21,850 bases of DNA from an uncultured Veillonella sp. Lineage in GTDB: Bacteria; Bacillota; Negativicutes; Veillonellales; Veillonellaceae. Positions 13,044 to 21,200 of this stretch are shown piece by piece. The stretch covers positions 1 to 21,850 of the forward strand of contig NZ_UQYC01000029.1 in the NCBI RefSeq assembly GCF_900545205.1. The letters are read 5' to 3'. Below the pieces are notes generated by a model, which saw nothing but the letters and a program-made list of their open reading frames with translations, did no database searches and had not been told where the DNA came from. Positions within the stretch are counted from its first letter, which is position 1. The number at the start of each line of letters is the position of its first letter. A program made the position numbers and the translations under genes.

Positions 13044-15953
13044 ATGGAAATAAATAAGGTTTATTCTGGCTTTCGCCTTGACCGCATTGAGCGCATTGAT
13101 GAGATCAATGGTACCGCTTATGAAATGAAGCATGAAAAGTCTGGTGCTCGTTTAATTTATATTGATTCACCAGATTCTAATAAAGTATTCAATATTGCGT
13201 TTAGAACAACACCTCACAATAGTACAGGTGTGGCACATATTATGGAGCATTCTGTTCTATGTGGTTCTCGAAAATTCCCATTGAAAGAGCCCTTTGTTGA
13301 ACTGGTAAAAGGTTCTTTAAACACGTTCCTAAATGCTATGACATATCCGGATAAAACAATGTATCCTGTAGCCAGCAAGAACGATAAAGACTTCCATAAT
13401 TTGATGGACGTATATCTTGATGCAGTATTCTATCCACGTGTTCGTGAAGATGCAGAAATCGTAATGCAAGAAGGTTGGCATTATGAGCTAGAAAATGCAG
13501 ATGATGAACTCACCTATAAAGGCGTTGTATTTAATGAGATGAAGGGTGTTTATTCGTCTCCTGACTCCGTATTGGAACGCCAAATGATGCGCGAGCTTTT
13601 CCCAGATACGACTTATGGAGTTGACTCTGGTGGGGACCCTGATTATATTACAGATTTAACATATGAAGAATTCCAAGAGTTCTACCGTGTCCACTATCAT
13701 CCATCTAATAGCTACATCTTCTTATATGGTGATATGAATATTGAAGAGCAATTAGCATTTTTGAATGATGAGTACTTAAGTCATTTTGATGCTATTGAGG
13801 TACATACTGAGGTAACTCTACAAGCTCCATTTACAGAAGGTAAAGTAGTGAGCTATCCGTATAGTGTAGGTTCTGAAGAGCCTACAGATAATCGTACATT
13901 GCATTCCTTTGCTTATGTATTGACTGATGTAACACCTGAACATAGCTTGGCTTTTGAAGTGTTGACACATGCTTTGTTGACCTCTCCAGCGGCGCCTCTT
14001 AAACAGGCTTTGGTAAAAGCTGGTATTGGCTCTGACGTAAGCGGCTATTATTTAGATAGCATTCGTCAACCTATGTGGACTGTACAAGCAACTGGCTCTA
14101 ATCTAGATAAACAAGCTGACTTGCAACGCATTGTAGAATCTACATTACAAGAGCTATGTGATAAGGGCTTAGATAAAGAATTATTAGAAGCTTCCTTGAA
14201 TAGCATTGAATTTGCTCTTCGTGAAAGTGATTTCGGTGGACGTCCTATCGGTTTGGCGTATATTATTCGTATGATGGATAATTGGCTATACGATAATGAC
14301 CCGTTGGAACTATTACACTATGAAGAGGCGTTAACGAATATTCGAAACGGCTTAGCTGGTACATATTTCGAAGATTTAATTCGTCATTCTATCTTGAATA
14401 ACAACCATAAAGTTCTTGTATCTATCTATCCTGAACGTGGTCTTCAAGAGCGCAAAGATGCAGAGGTTAAAGAACATTTAGCTGCTGTAAAAGCGAATAT
14501 GACAAAAGAAGAGATTGACGCGATTGTAGAACAAACAAAACGCCTTAAAATTCGTCAAGAAACACCAGATAGCGATGAAGCTCTAGCGTCTATTCCATTG
14601 CTCGAGTTATCTGATTTAAATCCTAATATGGAAGCTGTAGAACGCCGTGAAAGTAAAATCGGTAATACTACAGTACATTTTGTACCTACTTTCACAAAGG
14701 GTATCAATTATGTAGGCTTGTACTTTAAATTGAACTGCCTCACAGAAGATGACTTATTCTACGCTGATATTTTAAGTGATATCCTCGGTCGTGTTGACAC
14801 ATCCGAGCGCGGTTATGAAGCACTGGCTAAAGATATCAATATGAATTTAGGTGGATTGAGTTCTGACATTACGGCCATTAGTAAAGATGGTAAGCGTGAT
14901 GAGTTTACACCTCTTATGATTGTGCGTGCAAAAGCATTACATGCTAAACTACCTGATTTATGCCGCTTGATTAATGAAGTGGTACAAAAGGCAGATTACA
15001 GTGATGATCGCCGTTTAACTGAGCTTGTTCAAGAAAGCAAAGCTATTTGGGATAATGAGGCATTCCGCCGCGGTAATTCTATCGTGAGTCAACGTGTTAT
15101 GGCTCAAGTATCTGCAGTTGGCAAGTTTAGAGACAATGGCAATTTAGGGTACTATCAAAAAATCAGCGAGCTAGCATCTAATCCAGCAGCTTTGCCATTA
15201 TTACCAGAAAAATTAGCTGAAGTAGCTCGAAAAATTTTCCGTGCTAATAATGTAGATATTATGTTTGTCGGTGAAGAAGGCGAATTAGAAGCTTTTAAAA
15301 ACCTAATGAAACCATTGGTTGAGACTTGGGATACTACCGAATTGAGTAATGATGTATTACAAATCACTCGTCTTTCCGGCAATGATGGTATCGTTACAGC
15401 TGGTAAGGTTCAATACGTAGCTCAAGGTGGTAATTTCATCGATCATGGTTTCAAACATGTTGGTCCAATGAGCGTATTAGAAACGATATTACGTTATGAA
15501 TACCTTTGGATTCGTATTCGTGTTCAAGGTGGTGCTTACGGAGCATTTGCTAATTTCTATGATGATGGCAATATGATTTTCTGTAGTTATCGTGATCCTA
15601 ACTTGTTAGAAACTTTAGATGTATATAAAGAGTTGCCTCAATACCTTCGTGACTTTACATTGACTGATCGTGAAATGCGTAAATATATTATTGGTACTAT
15701 GAGCTCTTTGGACTTGCCAATGACACCAGCGTTGCGTGGACCACGTGCAATGGGTATGTACTTCAGCGGTGCTAAATTAGAGGACAAAGTAGAGTTCCGT
15801 AAACAAGTGATCGCATGTAAGCCAGAAGATATTGTTGCACTAGCAGATGTAGTAGAACCTGTACTGAATGATAATCATATTTGCACAATGGGTAACGAAC
15901 AAAAAATTAAAGATGCTGGTAATGTTTTTGATAACATTGTGTCTTTAGGCTAA
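13044..15953 (+). CDS. M16C-family zinc metallopeptidase (PreP-like)
   Basis: This 969-residue protein belongs to the large single-chain M16C peptidases, which degrade oligopeptides in a closed chamber formed by two halves. The inverted zinc motif is HIMEH (H65, E68 catalytic, H69), with the distal glutamate ligand at E162 in VVFNEMKGVYS. The region GSLNTFLNAMTYPDKTMYPV is characteristic of the PreP/Cym1 branch. The second half carries the usual non-catalytic repeat, including RVQGGAYGAF, the Arg/Tyr-type segment that helps bind substrate. No signal peptide is seen, so it is probably cytoplasmic. ATG 13044 has an AAGGG ribosome site. The gene appears monocistronic, between the lysC terminator and a hairpin at 16016. 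Confidence 0.93.
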   Translation: MEINKVYSGFRLDRIERIDEINGTAYEMKHEKSGARLIYIDSPDSNKVFNIAFRTTPHNSTGVAHIMEHSVLCGSRKFPLKEPFVELVKGSLNTFLNAMTYPDKTMYPVASKNDKDFHNLMDVYLDAVFYPRVREDAEIVMQEGWHYELENADDELTYKGVVFNEMKGVYSSPDSVLERQMMRELFPDTTYGVDSGGDPDYITDLTYEEFQEFYRVHYHPSNSYIFLYGDMNIEEQLAFLNDEYLSHFDAIEVHTEVTLQAPFTEGKVVSYPYSVGSEEPTDNRTLHSFAYVLTDVTPEHSLAFEVLTHALLTSPAAPLKQALVKAGIGSDVSGYYLDSIRQPMWTVQATGSNLDKQADLQRIVESTLQELCDKGLDKELLEASLNSIEFALRESDFGGRPIGLAYIIRMMDNWLYDNDPLELLHYEEALTNIRNGLAGTYFEDLIRHSILNNNHKVLVSIYPERGLQERKDAEVKEHLAAVKANMTKEEIDAIVEQTKRLKIRQETPDSDEALASIPLLELSDLNPNMEAVERRESKIGNTTVHFVPTFTKGINYVGLYFKLNCLTEDDLFYADILSDILGRVDTSERGYEALAKDINMNLGGLSSDITAISKDGKRDEFTPLMIVRAKALHAKLPDLCRLINEVVQKADYSDDRRLTELVQESKAIWDNEAFRRGNSIVSQRVMAQVSAVGKFRDNGNLGYYQKISELASNPAALPLLPEKLAEVARKIFRANNVDIMFVGEEGELEAFKNLMKPLVETWDTTELSNDVLQITRLSGNDGIVTAGKVQYVAQGGNFIDHGFKHVGPMSVLETILRYEYLWIRIRVQGGAYGAFANFYDDGNMIFCSYRDPNLLETLDVYKELPQYLRDFTLTDREMRKYIIGTMSSLDLPMTPALRGPRAMGMYFSGAKLEDKVEFRKQVIACKPEDIVALADVVEPVLNDNHICTMGNEQKIKDAGNVFDNIVSLG

Positions 15954-16015
15954 ATAATTTTATATCTATAAATGATATTGCTTTAATTTTTAGTTTGACA
16001 TATCTTTGAATGGAT

Positions 16016-16051
16016 AAGTGGCATATTCATAATGAATATGCCACTTGTTTT
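16016..16051 (+). terminator. Long hairpin after the M16 peptidase gene, probable terminator
   Basis: AAGTGGCATATTCAT (16016-16030) pairs perfectly over 15 bp with ATGAATATGCCACTT (16032-16046) with a single base between; a modest T-rich tract (GTTTTC) follows. It ends only 20 bases before the gluQRS ATG, so it could also influence that gene's leader. The TTGACA at 15995-16000 has no well-placed -10, so the gluQRS promoter is uncertain. Confidence 0.6.
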
Positions 16052-16070
16052 CTGCTATAGGAGAGTTCTC

Positions 16071-17036
16071 ATGAAAGGTAGATTTGCGCCTAGTCCAACA
16101 GGATATATTCATCTTGGTAATGTGTGGATAGCACTTTTATCATATATCTCCACACGTCAACAAAACGGAAAATATGTTGTACGGATGGAGGATATAGACC
16201 TGCAACGGTCAAAACGAGAATTGGGTGAAGCTTTACTAGATGATTTAGAATGGCTTGGCTTTGAATGGGACGAAGGGCCTCGTGTAGGTGGACCTGAGGT
16301 ATCTTATTGGCAAAGTGAAAGACAAACATATTATGCAGACATACTAGAATATCTAGCATTAGAAAAACTAATTTATCCTTGTTTTTGTAATAGAGCACGG
16401 CTACAATCTATAGCATCAGCGCCTCATGCAGGAGAAGTAGTTCATCGTTACGATGGTAAATGTCGCCATTTATGTGATTTTGAAATACAAGATTTACGTA
16501 ATAGTAAAGAGCCATCTTTGCGCCTAGCCGTGAATACTTGTGATTTAAATTTTGATGATCGCTGGCAGGGGGCTCAACATATCCATTTAGAATGTGAATT
16601 AGATGATTATGTATTACGTCGTGGTGATGGTATGTATGCTTATAATTTGGCAGTTGTATTAGATGATATAGCTATGGGAATAACTGAAGTTATTCGCGGT
16701 AATGATTTACTTGATACAACAGGGCAACAATTATATTTATATAACATATTACAACAATGCTATTCTTATAAAGATATAGAAGTTCCTAAGTATGGTCATG
16801 CCCCACTTTTAGTAGATGCGGATGGAAACAGACTTTCTAAGCGTCAAAAGAGTATTACAATACGTGAACTACGAGAACAACAATGGTCAGTCTCTAGAAT
16901 TTTAGGGGAATTAGCTGCTGCAGGCGGACTTATAGATGGCGGTAGGTATACTCATCCACGTATAAGCTTTTCTGATTTAATAAATCTAGACCTATCGGCT
17001 CCTAGTTTGAGGCAAAAAACAATTATTATTGAATGA
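16071..17036 (+). CDS. gluQRS: Glutamyl-Q tRNA(Asp) synthetase
   Basis: GluQ-RS is a truncated glutamyl-tRNA synthetase that activates glutamate and attaches it to queuosine at position 34 of tRNA(Asp). The 321-residue protein has the class I motifs FAPSPTGYIHLGN (5-17, HIGH-like) and RLSKR (254-258, KMSKS-like), and lacks the C-terminal anticodon-binding domain. A zinc site typical of the family is visible: C104 and C106 in CFC, then Y127 and C131 in RYDGKC. The in-frame ATG at 16032 lies inside the preceding hairpin and adds an unrelated N terminus; ATG 16071 has TAGGAGA upstream and starts right at the family motif. No terminator is seen before the next promoter. Confidence 0.92.
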   Translation: MKGRFAPSPTGYIHLGNVWIALLSYISTRQQNGKYVVRMEDIDLQRSKRELGEALLDDLEWLGFEWDEGPRVGGPEVSYWQSERQTYYADILEYLALEKLIYPCFCNRARLQSIASAPHAGEVVHRYDGKCRHLCDFEIQDLRNSKEPSLRLAVNTCDLNFDDRWQGAQHIHLECELDDYVLRRGDGMYAYNLAVVLDDIAMGITEVIRGNDLLDTTGQQLYLYNILQQCYSYKDIEVPKYGHAPLLVDADGNRLSKRQKSITIRELREQQWSVSRILGELAAAGGLIDGGRYTHPRISFSDLINLDLSAPSLRQKTIIIE

Positions 17037-17085
17037 TAATAGATACATTGATTTTAGTTCTAAAATGTTTGCTAAAAGCGTATAA

Positions 17086-17143
17086 TTCGATAACTATAAA
17101 TTTCGATACATTACATTGACAAAATTCGATATTTATTTATAAT
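17086..17143 (+). promoter_or_regulatory. Promoter with three TTCGATA boxes before the CoA-binding/thioredoxin operon
   Basis: TTGACA (17116-17121), a 16-base spacer and TATAAT (17138-17143) make a near-perfect promoter. TTCGATA occurs at 17086-17092, 17102-17108 and 17125-17131; the third copy lies inside the spacer and the first is 16 bases from the second. Placement over and just upstream of the core promoter suggests an operator. Confidence 0.65.
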
Positions 17144-17164
17144 AGTATATAAGAGGTGGTCGAA

Positions 17165-17539
17165 ATGACAATTCAACAAGCTTTAGATCAAAAGGTGTGG
17201 GCCGTTATTGGAGCCACCCATAAAACCGAAAAGTTCGGCTATAAGATTTATAAATGTCTTAAAGATCATGGATATGAAGTATATCCCGTTAATCCTAATG
17301 TTGCAGAAATAGATGGAGACAAGTGTTACTCTAGTCTTTCTGCACTTCCTGTTGTACCAGCTGTTGTGGATTTTGTTGTACCAGAATCAGCGGGTTTAGC
17401 TGCACTTGATGAATGCAAAGAACTTGGCATTCCAACTGTGTGGTTACAACCAGGAGCGGATAAACCATTTGTTGTTGAAAAAGCACATGCTTTAAACTTG
17501 CATGTCATTCAAGATTGTGTATTAGTTCAATTACCGTAG
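17165..17539 (+). CDS. CoA-binding domain protein (YccU-like)
   Basis: This is a 124-residue single-domain protein of the CoA_binding_2 type, a Rossmann-like fold related to the CoA-binding domain of succinyl-CoA synthetase. The N-terminal nucleotide-binding strand and loop (VWAVIGATHKTEKFG), VYPVNPN, VDFVVPES and the later VWLQPGADK segment match the family. It has no catalytic domain. A GTG at 17156 would add three residues but lies within the ribosome site AGAGGTGG; ATG 17165 is preferred. The thioredoxin gene begins nine bases after its stop, so the pair forms an operon. That context, with the shared TTCGATA box, suggests a redox or CoA-status role, but no precise function is known to me for this family. 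Confidence 0.82.
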   Translation: MTIQQALDQKVWAVIGATHKTEKFGYKIYKCLKDHGYEVYPVNPNVAEIDGDKCYSSLSALPVVPAVVDFVVPESAGLAALDECKELGIPTVWLQPGADKPFVVEKAHALNLHVIQDCVLVQLP

Positions 17540-17548
17540 GAGGGTATA

Positions 17549-17869
17549 ATGAGCGAATTAAAAGAATTAAAAACTGCTGAATATCAAGATTTAGTAAATC
17601 AAGGTGGCGTAACTGTTATTGATTTCTGGGCTCCATGGTGCGGTTATTGCGTACGTATGATGCCAATCATCGAAGAAATTGCAGGTGAGCTTGAAGGTAA
17701 AGCTAACTTTGTAAAAGTAAATGCAGATGAAGAACCAGAATTAGCACGTAATTTACAAGTTGAAGTATTGCCTACATTTGTTATCTTAAAAGATGGCGAA
17801 GTAGTAGACCGTAAAATTGGCTTCTTGCCAAAAGGCGATCTTCAAGGCGCTATTGAATCTAAATTCTAA
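17549..17869 (+). CDS. Thioredoxin with an atypical CGYC active site
   Basis: This is a 106-residue classical thioredoxin fold that reduces protein disulfides in the cytoplasm. It has the conserved DFWAPWC entry, active-site cysteines C31 and C34, and the cis-proline in VLPTF (P74). The usual WCGPC is WCGYC here, which should alter redox potential and partner choice. No signal peptide is present. ATG 17549 follows AGGAGGG that begins right at the stop of the CoA-binding gene, so translation is likely coupled. A 21-bp terminator closes the operon. The tyrosine substitution is seen directly; whether the protein still pairs with thioredoxin reductase is not known from sequence, and no reductase gene is nearby. 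Confidence 0.93.
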   Translation: MSELKELKTAEYQDLVNQGGVTVIDFWAPWCGYCVRMMPIIEEIAGELEGKANFVKVNADEEPELARNLQVEVLPTFVILKDGEVVDRKIGFLPKGDLQGAIESKF

Positions 17870-17899
17870 TAATCGGAATAAAACTATATAAATAGAGGC

Positions 17900-17946
17900 A
17901 AAAAAACCTCATCAATGTATAAAGCATACATTGATGAGGTTTTTTT
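17900..17946. terminator. Terminator of the thioredoxin operon
   Basis: A perfect 21-bp inverted repeat (17900-17920 and 17926-17946) with core ACCTCATCAATGTAT and a five-base loop, bounded by seven A and seven T residues. It can act on both strands. Confidence 0.93.
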
Positions 17947-18248
17947 CATAATTTTTATAGAGGTAAATAAAAAGTATCGTATAAATATAAAATTAGATTA
18001 AAATATAAAATTTCATTTTACATAATTCAATATTATTAATAACTTAGCATTCAAGCGGATTTTTAGGTATTTTTAAATGAGGAAAAAATGAAACATTAGT
18101 TTAACTTATTAATTTTTTTATGGAAGTTTAAAATAATATATGGTAGTATTATGTTAAATATTGTGAATATTTAGTGAAAAAGAGTGCAATATTTGATTTA
18201 TTTCTTCATTGTGGGGTGAGAGCCACAAATGTTGGGAGGGAACTTAAT
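17947..18248. other. AT-rich upstream region of the giant surface protein gene
   Basis: About 300 bases with no gene. It holds a palindrome TAAATATT-GTG-AATATTTA (18155-18173), a TGGTAGTAT (18141-18149) that also occurs in the palindrome at 1539-1547, and a small leader hairpin (TTGTGG 18209-18214, CCACAA 18223-18228) just before the ribosome site GGGAGGG (18234-18240). No convincing -35/-10 pair was found, though the base composition is promoter-like. Confidence 0.5.
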
Positions 18249-21200
18249 ATGAATAAGGTATTCAAAGTTGTTTGGAGTGCAACTAAGCACGCTTACGTCG
18301 TAACGTCTGAGTTGGCTAAGTCACATCAAAAATCTGCAACTACAATTGTAGCTGCAGTTATTTTGGCGGCTAGCTTTTCTGGAGGTGTTGCTAATGCATC
18401 CAGCCCTGAGGATTGGGCTAGAGCTGATCTTATTGGTAGCCAAAGATGGTTAACACCTGATCAAAATGCTTGGGGTCATATGCAAGATCAACATCAAGTT
18501 GATCCACAACAATTAGACCAACAGCAACAGCAACAACAACAGCAGCAACAACAATGGCAACAACAAGAGCCACAGCAACAACAATGGCAACAACAAGTGC
18601 CACAACAGCAACAACAGCAACAACGACGTCAACGTCCTCAAGTGCCACAACAACAGCAACAACAGCAACAACAATGGCAACAACAAGTGCCACAACAACA
18701 GCAGCAACAACAAATCCCTAAAAAAGGCGGTTCCACTGGTAATACCGTAATTAATAACTACTATACAGTTGTAACTACTGATGTTGAAAATGTTAAGAAA
18801 AATACACATAACATTAACGTTGTAAATAAAAAGGTAGATATCAATACTACTAATATTAATACTGTTAATAATAAGGTTGAGAGTGTAAAAACTGACATTA
18901 ATAAAATCAATGCTAATATTACAAATATCAACGCTAAAGTTGATAAAAATAGCAAAGATATTGAAGGATTAAAAGGCAAAGTCGGCACTCAAATCACTAA
19001 CATTCAACAAGATATCACAAATATTAACAATAATATTGACGCTAAATTTACTAAAATTAACAACGATATTGATGTAAAAATCGATAATAAAATTACTAAT
19101 ATTACAAATAATGTTGTTAATAATGTAAATACTAACATTGATGCTAGTGTAAAAAAACATATTGAAGCTAATAATACCAATATTATTAATCAAGTAAATC
19201 AAAATATTAATACTGCAGTTCAAAATAATAACACTACAATTTTGAACAAAGTTGATGAGAAGATTGAAAATAACAACACTACTATTATTAATAATGTTAA
19301 TAAAGATGTAGATGTTAAGATTAATGATATTAAAACAAATATCAATAATACGAAAAATGAGTTGAACACTAACATTTCTAATGTTAAAAATGAACTCAAT
19401 CAAAATATCAACAACGTTGATATTAAAGTTAACAACAATAAAAAAGCAATTGATAATTTAACTGTTAATGTTAACAATAATAGTAAATCTATTGCTGATT
19501 TAACTGCTAAAGTTGAAAATAACACCCAAAATATTGATGCTAATAATACTTTCATCATGGAAAACCGTAAATTTATCGGTGATAACAAAAAAGCTATCAA
19601 CGAGAACAAAAAAGCCATCGATGAATTGAAAGGTAAAGTTGGCACAACAATCAATAATATTAACACTACAATTGATAATAAGATTAATGAAAATAACACT
19701 AAGATTATCAACGAAGTTAATCACAATGTAGATGTTAAAATCAACGATAGCAAAACTAACATTATTAGTGAAGTTAACAAAACAATTAATTCTAAAATTG
19801 AAGCTAACAACACAACTATTATTAATAAAGTAAATAATGATGTTGATACTAAGATCAATGCTGTTAAAACTGATATCACAAATATCAACAATACAGTTAA
19901 TAATGTAAGTGCAAAAGTTGATTCTAATACTACTAACATTACTAATAACACTAAAAATATCAACAAAAATGCGACTGCAATTACTGAATTAAACACTAAA
20001 GTTGATAATCAAGGTAAAGTTTTAGTTAATCATGAAGGTCGCATCCAGGAGCTTGAAAAAGACAATAAAACTATTAAAACTGATGTAGCTAACACTCAAA
20101 ATCAAGTTAATATCAATACTAAAGATATTGCTGATTTGAAAGGTAAAGTTGGTCAAAATATTGGTAATGTTCAAGTAGATATTAAAGATATTAAAAACAA
20201 CATCACTAATATCAACAATAAAGTTGAAGCAAACACAGTTGCAATTAACAAGGTTGATGTAAAAGTTAATGGTGTTAAAGGTGATTTGGATGGCCTTAAA
20301 GGTCGTGTTGATCGCCATGACCAACGTTTGGACTACTTGCAAGACAACATTGCAGATAACTCTACACGAATCTCTATTGTAGAAGATGGTGTAAAAGCTA
20401 ATACAAAAGACATTAATGTAGTTGGCACAATTGCAATGGAAAACCGCACACTTATCGGTGCAAACCAAAAAGCTATCGATGAGTTAAAAGGTCATGTTGG
20501 CACACAAATTACCAATATTGAAACTACAATCAATAAGAAGATTGAAGCTAATAATACTACAATCATCAACAAAGTAGATGGTAATATTGATGCTAAGATT
20601 GAAAAAAATAACACAGTTATTAACAATAACATTAACAATGTAAATGCTAAGACTGAAGTTAATGCTAAAGCTATTACAGATAATAGTAAACGTATTGATG
20701 CTAATTCTGCTCGTATTTCCAATAATGAAAAAGCAATCAACGAGTTAAAAGGTCATGTTGGTACACAAATCACTAACATCGAAAATACAATTACTAATAA
20801 GATCAATGAAAACAACACAGTAATCAACAAAAATATCGATGCTAAGATTGAAGCTAATAATACTACAATTCTTAATAAAGTAGACAATAACATCGATGTT
20901 AAGATTAATGCTAATAACATTAAAGTTGATCAAAAAATTGATGGTGTTAAAGGCGATTTAGATGGTCTTACTAAACGCGTTGCTCAAAACGAAAAAGACA
21001 TCAACGTAGCTGGCACAATTGCTATTGAAAACCGTACACTTATCGGTGCTAATAAAAAAGCTATTGATGAATTAAAAGGTCATGTTGGCAATCAAATCAC
21101 AAATATCGAAAATACAATTACTAATAAAATCAACGAAAACAATACAGTAATTAATAAAACTATCGATAATAAGATTGAAGCTAACAACACTGTTATCAAC

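Noticed and set aside
16032..16070. gluQRS start at ATG 16032
   Set aside because: It falls in the right arm of the hairpin and adds 13 unrelated residues; ATG 16071 has a ribosome site and begins at the conserved motif.
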